Part shown: piece by piece, positions 8,357 to 18,332 of the stretch
Layout of the letters: each line of letters starts with the position of its first letter
How positions within the stretch are numbered: position 1 is the first letter of the stretch
Assembly: GCA_963751955.1 (NCBI GenBank)
Contig: CAVVWM010000001.1
Span: 62,001 to 126,000, forward strand
Origin: JABDIY01 sp963751955
GTDB taxonomy: Bacteria > Actinomycetota > Acidimicrobiia > Acidimicrobiales > SZUA-35
Length of the DNA: 64,000 nt
Direction: 5' to 3'
Made by a program: the position numbers and the translations under genes
Notes under the pieces: generated by a model
Database searches by the model: none
What the model saw: the letters and a program-made list of their open reading frames with translations, nothing else
What the model was told of the DNA's origin: nothing

Positions 8357-11300
8357 ATGACCGTCGACCCCAAGTACCTCAGTGAGATTCGATATCGGTG
8401 TATCGGTCCAACGAGAGCAGGTCGTGTGGTCGCCGTTGCGGCTGACCCCAACAATCAGGCGGTCTTCTACTTCGGTGCCGTGGCTGGGGGAGTGTGGAAG
8501 AGCGACGATTGTGGCCAGTACTGGAGGAACATCTCCGATGGTCAGTTCAGCACCGGCTCTATCGGGGCGCTTGCCATAGCACCGTCTGATCCGAACGTGA
8601 TCTATGCCGGTACAGGTGAGTCGACCATTCGAATCGATGTTTCCCACGGCGATGGAATCTACAGATCTACTGATGGCGGTGAGCGCTGGACCCATCTCGG
8701 CTTGAAAGAGTCACGGCACATCGGGGCAATCAGGGTCCACCCTGACAACCCTGACCTTGTCTACGTCGCTGCACTCGGTCACTCTGCCAAAAACAATCCC
8801 GAACGGGGGGTCTACCGGTCCAGCGACGGCGGAGCGAATTGGGAACTGATACTGCATGTGAGCGAAGGTGCCGGCGCAGTGGACATCTCGATGGATCCCA
8901 ACAATCCGCGGCTCCTGTTCGCCACGATCTGGCAGGCCCGTCGGAATTTCTGGTCCATCAACAGCGGCGGACCTGACTGTGGACTCTGGAGATCAAGGGA
9001 TGGTGGCGATTCATGGGAGGACATCAGCCGCAACCCGGGACTGCCGGAGGGAACGTTGGGGAAGATGGGAGTAGCCATCTCACCAGCCCGATCCGGTCGG
9101 GTGTGGGCCGTGATCGAAGCCGAAGGTCGCAAGCGTGGCCTGTATCGCAGTGACGACGGTGGCGAAAAATGGACCAAGACATCATCCAAGCCAGAGCTGT
9201 GCTGGCGCCCGTGGTACTACCAGCATGTGGTCGCTCATCCCACCGACCCCGACACCGTCTTCGTTATGAACATGAAGGCGTGGAAGTCAATTGACGGCGG
9301 AAAGGAGTTCACCGAGTTCCACACTCCACACGGCGACAACCACGACTTGAACATCGATTCCAACAATCCGGACCGGATGATCGGATGTGATGACGGTGGC
9401 GCCTGGGTGTCGATGAACGCCGGGCACTCGTGGTCCTCGGTCTACAACCAGCTGACCGCGCGAGTTCTACCATGTGGCTGTCGATGATCAGTATCCGTAC
9501 TTGGTTTATGGATCGCAGCAGGACAATTCCAGCATCGCCGTACCCAGTCGAACGGGCAAGGGGGCGATCAATTGGGGGGACTGCTATCCGCCGGGTACTG
9601 CTGAAAGCGGCTATGTGGCCCCCAAACCAGGGGATCCCAACGTCGTCTACGTGGGAGCGATTGGAAGCTCGATGGGCGGTGGCGACGCCTTGCAGCGTTA
9701 TGACCGCACAACAGATCAGGTGCAGTTGGTGTCGGTGTGGCCCGAGGAATATCACGATGGCAACACTGCCGAAGTCCGGTTCCAGTGGACCTACCCGATC
9801 GTATTTTCGCCTCAGGACCCCGACGTTCTGTACGCGTGCGGCAACAAGGTTTTCAAGTCGACCGACGAGGGGAACAGCTGGACCGCGATCAGTCCCGACC
9901 TGACCTATGCGGATCCCGACACTATGGGAGTGTCGGGTCCGCTCACAATGGACACCGCCGGCGCCGAGATGTACGCCACGATCTTTTCGTTCATGGCATC
10001 GGCCCATCGCCCCGGTGTATTGATGACCGGTTCCGACGACGGGCTGGTGCACGTCAGCAACGACAATGGTGGTGAGTGGAGCAACATCACCCCACCGGAT
10101 TTGCCCAAGTTCTCCCAGGTCACCATGTTGGCGGAGTCTCCTCACAACGAAGGCACGGTCTATATGACCGTTGCCCGTCACAAGATGGGGGACTACGCAC
10201 CGTATGTCTACAAGACATCCGATTTCGGGGCGTCGTGGTCGTTGATCACGAACGGGCTGCCAGCAGACGACTTCTGTCGTGTGGTCAGAGAAGACCCCAA
10301 CAGGCCTGGACTTTTGTATCTGGGCACCGAACTGGGGTTGTTTGTTTCATTCGATGACGGGGACAGCTGGCAGTCGCTCCAAGCCAACCTCCCGGTATCT
10401 CCCGTATACGACATGGTGGTCAAGGACACGGACCTTGTCGTTGCCACTCATGGCCGCTCGTTCTGGATCCTTGATGATCTCACCCAGCTCCATCAGATCC
10501 ACGACGGAATGAGCAGCGGGGATGCGATCCACTTGTTCAGGCCGCGAGACACCGTCCGGGTGCCGCCTGATATGTTCGCCGACTTCTGGGGGAGCCCCGA
10601 TGGAAAGAACTATCACGTAACGCTGGGCCAGAACGCGACGTTCTACCTGGAGGAGCTGGAAACCGGCCACAAGGTGAAGCGGGTCATCGACGGTGGCGAA
10701 GACCTCGAGCCAGGAGCGCGTGTGACGTACTACCTGCCCGAGGACGTGGAAGGCGAGGTGACCCTCGGCTTCGCCGATGGGAGCGGGAATCACATCCAGA
10801 CGTTCTCGAGCACAATTCCCGAGAACTCCGAAGACCGAGACGGTCTGTACATCACCGCCCATCCGGGGATGAACAGTTTCCAATGGCCGATGTTCTATCC
10901 CTCCGGCGAGAAGATGGTCGACAGCAACTTCCATGGACGGCCCAAGGGTCCTTTGGCCACACCCGGCCAGTACGAGGTGCGCCTCTCTGCCAATGGCATC
11001 GACCTCACGCAGTCGTTCCAACTATTGAAGGACCCGCGAGTCACAACGAGCGACGCTGATCTAGCCGAGCAGTTCGAACTCGGCCACCGGATTCAATCCA
11101 AGCTTTCCGAGATCGTGGTGGCGGTCAACACGATTCGGAACCTCAAGCAACAACTCACGGCGTGGGGCGATCGATTGGAGGATCACAACGGGTTTGCGAA
11201 ATCGTGCGAAACCGTCGCAGCGTCGTTGGCCGATGTTGAGGCTGCCCTGGTTCAGGCTGAATTCACCTCGTCGGGGGACACGCTCAATCACCGACAGATG

Positions 11301-11501
11301 ATCTTCGAGAAGCTCAGCGGGCTTGCGCCGGTGGTGAGCAGTGCCGACAAACCACCAACGCAGCAGTCCTATGAGGTATATGACAAACTGGCAGGACAGG
11401 CCGACGATCAGCTCTCTCGCCTCGACACGATTTTGCACGGTGAGCTGGCCGATCTGAATCGATCCCTGAGCCAGCGAAACGTCGGCCCAATAGGGGTCTG
11501 A
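8357..11501 (+). CDS. Large Asp-box / BNR-repeat beta-propeller protein, VPS10/sortilin-like (one frameshift near 9462)
   Basis: A protein of about 1,047 residues once one frameshift is repaired. The first 640 or so residues are built from sialidase-type Asp-box repeats S-x-D-x-G-x-x-W: KSDDCGQYW, RSTDGGERW, RSSDGGANW, RSRDGGDSW, RSDDGGEKW, KSTDEGNSW, VSNDNGGEW, FDDGDSW. These form the blades of one or two beta-propellers as in VPS10/sortilin-like and glycosyl-hydrolase BNR proteins. A C-terminal beta domain and a helical region follow. No signal peptide is evident. At 9462 the frame changes: the first frame ends at 9487 after NQLTAR, while the second resumes with FYHVAVDDQYPY, exactly the expected continuation; one extra base in GCGCGAG explains it. 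Family members are often annotated as glycosyl hydrolases, but catalysis is unproven. Confidence 0.8.
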
Positions 11502-11538
11502 CCCGGGTTCGCTCGTCGGACCAACCTCGGGAGTGTTC

Positions 11539-12258
11539 ATGGAAGTTCTTGCAATGTTGGGTGTTCTGGTTCTGGTGTACTTGTCGTTCACCGTGTCGGC
11601 ATCGGCAGGTTTGGGAGGGTCGCTCGTTCTTGTCCCGACCCTGGCGCTCTACCTCGGCACCAAGGAAGGAGTAGCCCTGGCGGCGTTGCTTCTGTCGAGC
11701 AACAACGTGGCGAAAATCATCGTGTATCGACAAACGTTGCCATTTCGGGCTGCCGCAGGAATCACGGTTCTCATCGTGGTGGGAGCTGCCTTGGGCTCGA
11801 CTCTTCTAGTCCAGGCTCCGACAGTCCTGGTCACGATCGGTGTGGTCGCCATGTTCACAGCAACGATCGTGGCTGAGCGCCTGGAGCTCACCCCGGTCAG
11901 GACCGGTTTCGCACCATTGCTGGCCTTCATTTCGGGTGCGTCCAGTGGATTCTCGGGCACGTCGGGCCCCTTGAAGGGGGTAGCCATCCGCAATCTGGAT
12001 CTCGACCGTCGCCACTTCGTGGGTGCAGCATCGCTGGCCTCGTTTGCGGGCGATGCCACCAAGACCGCCATTTTCGCAGAGGCCAACCTGCTTGGCCGGA
12101 CCTCGATTCTTTTGGCAGTCGCCGCCGTGCCCCTGATGGCACTTGGAACGTGGACCGGCTCCAGCCTCAACGAACGTGTCGGTGAGCATCGTTTTGCAAT
12201 TCTCTTTTGGACCGTCATGAGCGGGTACACGGTGCGCCTCGGATTGCTCGTTCTCTGA
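11539..12258 (+). CDS. TauE/SafE-family membrane exporter
   Basis: About 239 residues with seven to eight hydrophobic helices and the family's two glycine-rich helix-start motifs, SAGLGGSLVLVPTL in the first half and SGASSGFSGTSGPL in the second. The family exports or takes up sulfite, sulfoacetate and other organic anions. The ATG at 11539 follows CGGGAG; a GTG two codons upstream is also possible. It starts 37 bp after the BNR gene on the same strand, so they may be co-transcribed. The substrate is not inferable. Confidence 0.82.
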   Translation: MEVLAMLGVLVLVYLSFTVSASAGLGGSLVLVPTLALYLGTKEGVALAALLLSSNNVAKIIVYRQTLPFRAAAGITVLIVVGAALGSTLLVQAPTVLVTIGVVAMFTATIVAERLELTPVRTGFAPLLAFISGASSGFSGTSGPLKGVAIRNLDLDRRHFVGAASLASFAGDATKTAIFAEANLLGRTSILLAVAAVPLMALGTWTGSSLNERVGEHRFAILFWTVMSGYTVRLGLLVL

Positions 12259-12318
12259 ATACCAGTGGTGGGGAGCCAAAATGGAACCCACAGATCGGGT
12301 CGAAGTAAGTTCGCAGAC

Positions 12319-13125
12319 ATGACCTCTAGATTCAGTGGCCGAAATGCTCTCGTTACAGGGTCAACCCAGGGTTTGGGCCGTGCGCTTGTGGAGCGGCTTG
12401 CAGACGAGGGACTGTCCGCTGCAATCGTCACCGGTCGAAACCCCGAGAGAGGTGCCGAGGTCGTCGAGTCGTTGGACCAGCGGGGCTGCTCGGCGTTCTT
12501 CGTGGCGGCCGACCTTTCGAACGCTTCTCAAGTGAGTGCACTCATCGACGCCGCCAAGCAGAGACTGGGGGTCGTTCATCACTTGGCCAATTGTGCGGCC
12601 CTCACAGATCGGGGATCGATTCTCGACACCGACGTGGAACTCTTTGATGCCATGATGGCGGTGAACGTGCGAGCGCCGTTTCAGTTGATTCAAGGTGTTG
12701 CCCGCCTTGCCAGGGAAGCTGAGGTTCCGGCGTCGGTGGTCAATATCGGAAGCGTGGTGGCATGGGGCGGACCGGAAATTCTCGCTCCCTACTCGATTTC
12801 GAAGGGAGCCCTGATGACGCTCACCCGCAACGCCGCGTACGCGTTGATGCGAGATCGGATTCGCGTGGTGGCGGTCAACCCGGGATGGATGGACACGCCC
12901 GGCGAGGACCTGATTCAACGGAAATACCACGATGGCGGCGACACATGGTTGGCCGAGGCCGAAGCCACGATGCCGTTTGGGCGATTGGTCAAAACTGAAG
13001 AGATCGTGACGACTCTGGCCTTCGTTCTGAGCGACGACGCAGGACTCATGACCGGGAGCATCATCGATTTCGACCAATCTGTACGGGGCGCTGGCCCGGT
13101 GCCGGTTCAGCCCGATCGAATCTAG
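12319..13125 (+). CDS. Short-chain dehydrogenase/reductase (SDR)
   Basis: A 268-residue classical SDR. The NAD(P)-binding motif TGSTQGLG is at residues 13-20. The catalytic triad is Ser145 (NIGSVVAW), Tyr158 and Lys162 (YSISK). The usual NNAG motif reads NCAA (residues 91-94), a mild departure. The start MTSRFSG at 12319 was chosen because it leads directly into the Rossmann strand. The PanB-like gene begins 10 bp downstream with its own strong ribosome binding site, so the two form an operon; the SDR might oxidise or reduce the partner enzyme's substrate or product. Confidence 0.85.
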   Translation: MTSRFSGRNALVTGSTQGLGRALVERLADEGLSAAIVTGRNPERGAEVVESLDQRGCSAFFVAADLSNASQVSALIDAAKQRLGVVHHLANCAALTDRGSILDTDVELFDAMMAVNVRAPFQLIQGVARLAREAEVPASVVNIGSVVAWGGPEILAPYSISKGALMTLTRNAAYALMRDRIRVVAVNPGWMDTPGEDLIQRKYHDGGDTWLAEAEATMPFGRLVKTEEIVTTLAFVLSDDAGLMTGSIIDFDQSVRGAGPVPVQPDRI

Positions 13126-13135
13126 GAGAACAGTC

Positions 13136-13933
13136 ATGCCACGCACCCGCCCCACCGTCGCTGACCTTCAAGCGGGGAAGGGCCAACGTCAGCTGACCAA
13201 CGTCTACGTCGACAACATCGTTGAATGTGCGGCCGCTGAAGCAGCCGAGATCGACATCATCACCGTCCAGGATTCGATCATGTCACCGGCCTTTCGGAGC
13301 GCAGCTCCAACCTCGTTCATGGTCGTGGGCCTGGAATACGGACAGATCGTGACCACTGACGACTACCTTCGCGCCGCCTTCGCTGCCATGAACGTGGGCG
13401 CCGACGCCTGCTGGTCAGCGGCCAGTCTGGAGACCATCAGCCGAATGCGGGCAGAGGGAATCCCAGTGGTCGGACACGTCGGTCTGATTCCGGCTCGACG
13501 TACCTGGACCGGTGGATTCAAGGCAGTCGGGAAAACCGCAGCTTCGGCCCAACAGGTTTGGGCGCAAACCCAGGCCCTGGAGGACGCCGGCGCCTTTGCG
13601 GCCGAGATTGAGGTGGTGCCAGAGGCGGTCGCCAGTGAAATCAGCAAGAGAACCTCGCTGGTGATGATCTCCATGGGTTCTGGTTCGGGTTGCGATGCCC
13701 AGTACCTATTCAGCACCGACATTCTCGGAACGAACCGCGGTCACGTTCCGCGACATGCCAAAACCTACGGTTCGATTGGTGCCGAGCTCGATCGGGTTCA
13801 ACAGTTGCGGATCGACGCCTTTCAGGCTTACGTCGATGATGTGTCCGGCGGAGGGTTTCCTGACCTTTCTCGATTGGTTCCAATCGACGCTTCAGAATTG
13901 GCCGAGTTTCTACAAAGCCTCGGTGACGATTGA
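13136..13933 (+). CDS. PanB-like protein (ketopantoate hydroxymethyltransferase / PEP mutase superfamily)
   Basis: A 265-residue TIM-barrel protein related to PanB. Shared features are the VVGHVGLIPARRTWTGGFKA segment (compare GHLGLTPQ...GGF in PanB), the AGAFAAEIEVVPEAVASEI segment around the catalytic Glu, and SGSGCDAQYLFSTDILG, matching the GAG-x-x-CDGQVLVxxDLLG region. The KLEGG metal/substrate motif of true PanB is replaced by ACWSAAS, and the N-terminal VGDSLG motif reads VQDSIM. It is therefore probably not a standard ketopantoate synthase, although it could act on another 2-oxo acid. An AGGAG ribosome binding site precedes the ATG, and the SDR gene lies immediately upstream. Confidence 0.7.
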   Translation: MPRTRPTVADLQAGKGQRQLTNVYVDNIVECAAAEAAEIDIITVQDSIMSPAFRSAAPTSFMVVGLEYGQIVTTDDYLRAAFAAMNVGADACWSAASLETISRMRAEGIPVVGHVGLIPARRTWTGGFKAVGKTAASAQQVWAQTQALEDAGAFAAEIEVVPEAVASEISKRTSLVMISMGSGSGCDAQYLFSTDILGTNRGHVPRHAKTYGSIGAELDRVQQLRIDAFQAYVDDVSGGGFPDLSRLVPIDASELAEFLQSLGDD

Positions 13934-14016
13934 CCGTTGCCTCTTCGTCGTGGATCCGTGACCCAAGAGGCCCTGCGGAGAGGGAATGTTTCGTCATTTG
14001 AGGCGGTTCTAACGCT

Positions 14017-14709
14017 GTGGCCCGTCTGGCGAATCGACTCACGAACGCCGGAGCCTGGCTGGCGTGCTGCCTGAGCCGGGGTCGGGATGCTCCAATGAGT
14101 CCATCCGATATCGACGAGTTGGCTCAGGAGATGGGCGAACAACGGTACGCCGGTGGAATGTATGTCTTCCGTGAGGGTGACCTGGCGGCACGTGTGCATG
14201 TGGTTCGATCAGGAACCGTTGAGCTGTCGCGGCAGCTCGGCGGCCGACACGTGACGCTTCAGATCTTACGTCCGGGCGACGTCTTTGGTGATGTTCCAGC
14301 CCTGCTGGGAAGAGCCGAGCCCTTCGACGCCAAAGCGATCGAAGACAGCGTCGTGCTCTCGATCGATACCGCCTCGTTGTTTGGCATGCTTCAAACACGA
14401 TCGCAAGTGGCGCAAAGATGGTTCGTGTCGCTGGCAGAGCGAATGGCTGGACTGCAGGACCGCCTGATGGATCTGCTGTCAGGAGGGCTGGAAGCACAGA
14501 TTGCGGCTGTTCTCCTGCGCGAGGCCCAGACCGGATCCGATGTACGGCTGACACAGGGTCAGATCTCTGAACTTCTCGGTGTCCCTCGAACGAGTGTTCA
14601 GAGAGTTCTCAAGAGTCTGGCGGCCGCTGGTCTTATTCAACGCCACTACAGACGAATCGAACTGCTCGATCGTGGTGGTCTATTGGCCGTCGCTGACCAC
14701 GTCGGGTAG
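14017..14709 (+). CDS. Crp/Fnr-family transcriptional regulator
   Basis: A 230-residue regulator with an N-terminal cyclic-nucleotide-binding-type beta-roll (residues about 40-130; FREGD, RSGTVELS, LRPGDVFGD) and a C-terminal winged helix (about 175-215; RLTQGQISELLGVPRTSVQRV). An internal ATG at 14095 is possible, but the GTG at 14017 keeps the LACCLSRGRDAPMS segment, which resembles the N-terminus of actinobacterial Crp/Fnr relatives and has two adjacent cysteines. Those cysteines could matter for redox or cluster sensing; this is speculative. It precedes two paralogous membrane protein genes by 121 bp on the same strand and is their likely regulator. Confidence 0.85.
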   Translation: MARLANRLTNAGAWLACCLSRGRDAPMSPSDIDELAQEMGEQRYAGGMYVFREGDLAARVHVVRSGTVELSRQLGGRHVTLQILRPGDVFGDVPALLGRAEPFDAKAIEDSVVLSIDTASLFGMLQTRSQVAQRWFVSLAERMAGLQDRLMDLLSGGLEAQIAAVLLREAQTGSDVRLTQGQISELLGVPRTSVQRVLKSLAAAGLIQRHYRRIELLDRGGLLAVADHVG

Positions 14710-14830
14710 GTCGATGATTGTTTCATCTGCGTCTTTTGTGGACGAAGTCTGACCATCAGCGAGTTCTCGCCTCCATACAACCGATTGTCTCGGTCCAATT
14801 CGAATCGGGACACGACTAGGAGGAAAGAAC

Positions 14831-15781
14831 ATGGCAGCAGTATTTCAACTGGCCGCTCGACCCGATTCGGGAGCCGACCCCACCAGGCAGTCGCGATACC
14901 GGCAGGTTGGTCTGGCGCTGGCCCTCATCGCTTTGATGGGCGCAACTGTGTCCGTCATCGCCAACTTCACAGCTGCAGCGGGAATCGACGCTCAGAGTAG
15001 CTTCGCCGAGACGTTGGCTTGGACGTTCGGCCTCTCGATCTTCTCCTTCGGAGTCATCAAGATCTCGATCGCCATTCTGTTGATGGGTATCGTGCAACGA
15101 CTCTGGTTTCGTGTTGACTCGATCAAGGGTGCGCTCTCTCAGTTGCAGGGCCATTCCGTCGCCGCCCCGGGGAAGATGGGATCGGTCACCACCAGCTTCG
15201 GCTCGGCGGTCCTCACCCCTACACCCCCCAAGCTGCTTCCGATTCACCGGATGGCACGAACGATGTGGCGCCCGATGCTCGCCATGGGAGCGATGGCGTT
15301 GACCGCAGGTTTGGTGAGCTCCCTCGTCTGGGCGAATGAAGTGCCAGGAACCGAAGCGGCACGAAGGGCTGCTGCGTTCACTCAGGGCATCGAATTCCTG
15401 GGTGAGACGTTGTTGCTTTCGGGCATAGCGTTCCTTCTCGGCACGATATTGGCCGGTCTGCGGGAAGGCGGAGGCGAGGTTCAGGCCAGCCTGGGCCTGC
15501 CGGTGACAACCCTCAAGATGCCGGTGACCGCCAAAGCCTTCGTGCTGCTGATGATGATGGGGCTAATGGCAGGCGTTGCCCAGTTCGTCGGCTATCTCGT
15601 CGCCATGGGAGTTGCCGACAATGCGGCATCGTTCTCCTCCTGGGCCAACTGGCTCGGTCCGTTTCGTGAGCTCGCCCTGGGCCTGATCCTGGCTGGGATC
15701 GTTCTGGCTCTCGTGAGCATCGGCAACGTCCTAGCTTTCCAATTCGACCGTGTGAAGTCGATCATCCGCACCGGCGTCTGA
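14831..15781 (+). CDS. Multi-pass membrane protein with a GGGEVQ motif (paralogue 1)
   Basis: A 316-residue protein with about six hydrophobic segments (around residues 26-46, 62-88, 147-167, 190-212, 236-260 and 280-302). An excellent ribosome binding site, AGGAGG, stands upstream of the ATG. Between helices 4 and 5 it carries EGGGEVQASLGLPVTTLKMP, which recurs in the next gene as KGGGEVQETSGTSVQTLAMP. It ends with VLAFQFDRVKSI, echoed there as VLRFQSTRVGEV. I do not recognise a named family. Its place behind a Crp/Fnr regulator and beside a shorter paralogue suggests a two-component membrane assembly under redox or nutrient control. Confidence 0.75.
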   Translation: MAAVFQLAARPDSGADPTRQSRYRQVGLALALIALMGATVSVIANFTAAAGIDAQSSFAETLAWTFGLSIFSFGVIKISIAILLMGIVQRLWFRVDSIKGALSQLQGHSVAAPGKMGSVTTSFGSAVLTPTPPKLLPIHRMARTMWRPMLAMGAMALTAGLVSSLVWANEVPGTEAARRAAAFTQGIEFLGETLLLSGIAFLLGTILAGLREGGGEVQASLGLPVTTLKMPVTAKAFVLLMMMGLMAGVAQFVGYLVAMGVADNAASFSSWANWLGPFRELALGLILAGIVLALVSIGNVLAFQFDRVKSIIRTGV

Positions 15782-15840
15782 GACCCGTCCCCTACACCAA
15801 CAGCTATTCCAAAACCGACAACGATCAAGGAGAAAATGAA

Positions 15841-16515
15841 ATGACAACCACCACACCAACAACAGTCCGGGCTCCCGGGGTTGACCCGGTCAAACGACCT
15901 GACGGGTTCCAGATCGTCATCTCGGCGACAAACCTGGGTTACAACCTTCCACAACGAATGGCGCGCAGGCTCTGGCTACCGATGTTCGCAATGGCTCTTG
16001 CCGGGTGGGCCATCGGGTTCACGCTCGCAATCGTCGAGGCAGGCACGGATCGAGCGGATGCTGAAACACTGCAACAGCTCAGCCACCTCGTCCCGGCATT
16101 CATGTTCGTCGGTTTCCTCGGTGTCTTCTCGGCGATCATCTTCGCAGTTGCGAGGATTCTGGGCGTCCTGCGAAAAGGCGGCGGCGAGGTACAAGAGACC
16201 TCAGGGACGTCGGTTCAGACACTGGCGATGCCTTCAACAGGAAAGATGATGCTGGGCTTGATGGCCATGGGCATGATGGTCATGTTGGCTGGCATCATTG
16301 CGAACTTCTGGGCTGCGGGGAGTTTCGGAATCGAAGCGTCCGAGGTCTTGGACAGCCGTGCCTGGGCTGCAGCCGCTTCAGGTCTGCGACGAATGGGGAC
16401 TGCGCTGTATCTCGCCGGAATTGCCTTCGGGCTCGGCACGATCATCGATGTCCTTCGGTTCCAGTCGACCCGGGTCGGTGAGGTCGCTGAGCGAGCTGGG
16501 CATAGTCACGACTGA
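15841..16515 (+). CDS. Multi-pass membrane protein with a GGGEVQ motif (paralogue 2)
   Basis: A 224-residue protein with about four hydrophobic helices, homologous to the C-terminal two thirds of the preceding gene: both share R-M-A-R-x-x-W-x-P-M, the GGGEVQ loop, the T-L-x-M-P segment, an M-rich helix and the terminal VLxFQ-x-x-R-V. It lacks the first two helices of paralogue 1 and has a short, Thr/Pro-rich leader. AAGGAGA lies before the ATG. The 59-bp gap to paralogue 1 suggests a shared transcript. It is followed by a strong inverted repeat, the probable terminator. Function unknown. Confidence 0.75.
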   Translation: MTTTTPTTVRAPGVDPVKRPDGFQIVISATNLGYNLPQRMARRLWLPMFAMALAGWAIGFTLAIVEAGTDRADAETLQQLSHLVPAFMFVGFLGVFSAIIFAVARILGVLRKGGGEVQETSGTSVQTLAMPSTGKMMLGLMAMGMMVMLAGIIANFWAAGSFGIEASEVLDSRAWAAAASGLRRMGTALYLAGIAFGLGTIIDVLRFQSTRVGEVAERAGHSHD

Positions 16516-16534
16516 CCATCGGTTGAGCTGGAGA

Positions 16535-16577
16535 CCGGCGATCGAAATGCCCGTGAGAAGGGCGTTTCGATCGCCGG
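16535..16577. terminator. Bidirectional terminator hairpin
   Basis: Eighteen bases starting CCGGCGATCG pair with eighteen starting GGGCGTTTCG, with a single T-G wobble, around the 7-base loop GTGAGAA. It sits between two converging genes (the GGGEVQ protein and the DUF2207 protein), the expected place for a terminator serving both. There is no long U tract, as is common in high-G+C bacteria. Confidence 0.75.
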
Positions 16578-16583
16578 TTGCGT

Positions 16584-18332
16584 CTACCAACTCCCGCCGC
16601 CGCCACCCCCGCCGCCGCCGCCGACCCCGCCGCCGCCACCACCCGATGAGGAGGAGGGGGCAGTGGATGCCGAACTCGTTGCCCGTGAGACCGACGGACC
16701 GATGCTGGCGAGATGGAAATGGTGTACCGGGACGTGCTGGAACCGTGGATCCATACGCAGCGCTGCGATTATTTCCTTCCACTGTTCGTCAAAGCCGAAT
16801 GCGATCGCCCAAGCCGTATAGCCAGCAAAGCGATCAGGTTCGATCATGTTGAGAGCGCTTTCGGGCTCCAGTTCGCTGAGGAATCGGCGGAGCGCTTCCA
16901 CCTCGATCCATTTGGAAGTGCCTTCGGGAGTCCGTACCCGCAGCTCCCATGATCGGATCACCACGGTTAGTGCAGAGCCCAGAACAAGCGAAGCGAGAAC
17001 AAGCAGGGGCAGCCACGCCGGCGACCACCTCATGGCGATACCACCGGTCACAGCTACCAAGACTGCACTCAGCGCAACGACGAAGGATCCGCCGATCAGG
17101 GCCACAGCACGTCGTCGATCACCGGATGAATCCCAGAATCCGCTGCGCTCCTTCCATTGCTCAAGGTCCTCTTCGAGACCGCTCCAGGAACTGGCGAAGC
17201 CGGAGTCGTACTCGCCGAGGACCACTTCGTCACCCTTGGTGAACAATGATTCGATTCTCCTGGCACTGGTCGGTCGGGGTGTTGCCGGTCCTCGTCTCAG
17301 GATCAGCTCTTTGTCTCCAACGTCCTCGAGTTCCACCTCGCCGAGGGCTGCAGCCTCCAACAACCACGCCACCTTATGTTCGGGTGTGACGCGCTCGGAC
17401 ACGATGATTCCACCCTGGGGTGCTGAGATGCCGCGGGGCGGATCAAGGGTTGGATAGATCAGCCGAGCCATTTCGGATTCGTCAGCCAGTCGGTAACTGT
17501 CGATCGACTCCACGTCGTCGATGAATCCCAGCATCGCGGCCGTGGTGTGCCGAATCTGCTCTCGGCCTCTGGCTCGAACGAGACGTCCCACGACCGGGCT
17601 GGCAGCGAGCGTTCCACCGAATGCGATCACCATTGCGATGACCAGGGGCATACCCGAGCTGAGCTGTTGTGACGGTGGCGAATCGGGAGATACAGGTGGC
17701 CGAGCCAGTTCGTTGCCGATGTCGGCGGACACCGTGACCCCTTCGCCTCGTGCGAGTCGGCCGGTCTTCACAACGAGATAACCGGGTTCGATCTCTTCGG
17801 CGCTACATCCACCAAAACTCCCAAATCGCCCTTTGTCGCAGCGGACGTTGAATAACTCGCTGGTGGAGATGATGTGAATCTCCGCTTTGGAAATCGACAC
17901 CTGCCATTCGGTGCCGACGGCGTTCCACGAGAATTGATCTCCGGAGATCAGCGTGTCCAGTGAGTATTTGAGTTCATAACGATGTCGTCCTCGAATGGTC
18001 TGATCGGGGTCTCCGATTCTCACGGTCGGTGCGGCACCGAAGCCGACCTGGACTTGATCAGGAGCGGTGGCCGACGAAACCATCACCCCTTTGGCCGGGT
18101 CGAGATCGGGAACACGTCGAAGAATGCCGCGTCGAGACGATTGCCCGAAGTCGTAATCGATCACCTCGGTAATCACTGCATCGCTGCTGGTCGAGCTGAT
18201 CTCGACAGCTGTCCAGTAGTTGGTGATCCGCTCACCGTCGAAAACCCTGGCTCCGATGAACACAGCGATCGGAGCGATCAGGGACAAGGCGATGATCCCG
18301 ATCATGCTGAGCTTGCGGCGCCTGGTTGTCAT
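16584..18332 (-). CDS. DUF2207-family membrane protein with a Gly-rich C-terminus
   Basis: A 582-residue protein. An N-terminal membrane segment (residues about 10-28) is followed by an extracytoplasmic beta domain whose start (NYWTAVEISSTSSDAVITEV, then YDFG and RGILRRVP) matches the DUF2207 pattern. A second membrane helix lies near residue 225, then a cytoplasmic or linker region, a pair of helices near residues 410-450, and a tail of nearly pure Gly with Ser and Trp at the end (the CCGCCG-rich bases near 16590-16640 on the plus strand). Such a glycine-rich tail is usual in this family. The start at 18332 (MTTRRRKLS) puts positive charges before the first helix. Molecular function unknown. 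Confidence 0.8.
   Translation of the reverse strand: MTTRRRKLSMIGIIALSLIAPIAVFIGARVFDGERITNYWTAVEISSTSSDAVITEVIDYDFGQSSRRGILRRVPDLDPAKGVMVSSATAPDQVQVGFGAAPTVRIGDPDQTIRGRHRYELKYSLDTLISGDQFSWNAVGTEWQVSISKAEIHIISTSELFNVRCDKGRFGSFGGCSAEEIEPGYLVVKTGRLARGEGVTVSADIGNELARPPVSPDSPPSQQLSSGMPLVIAMVIAFGGTLAASPVVGRLVRARGREQIRHTTAAMLGFIDDVESIDSYRLADESEMARLIYPTLDPPRGISAPQGGIIVSERVTPEHKVAWLLEAAALGEVELEDVGDKELILRRGPATPRPTSARRIESLFTKGDEVVLGEYDSGFASSWSGLEEDLEQWKERSGFWDSSGDRRRAVALIGGSFVVALSAVLVAVTGGIAMRWSPAWLPLLVLASLVLGSALTVVIRSWELRVRTPEGTSKWIEVEALRRFLSELEPESALNMIEPDRFAGYTAWAIAFGFDEQWKEIIAALRMDPRFQHVPVHHFHLASIGPSVSRATSSASTAPSSSSGGGGGGVGGGGGGGGGGSW

Noticed and set aside
9462..9487. Programmed ribosomal frameshifting in the BNR protein and the other split genes
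   Set aside because: No slippery heptamer with a downstream pseudoknot was seen, and both shift directions occur in unrelated families, which points to assembly indels.
13136..13933. Annotation as a true panB
   Set aside because: Two metal/substrate motifs of PanB are replaced, so only a superfamily-level name is supported.
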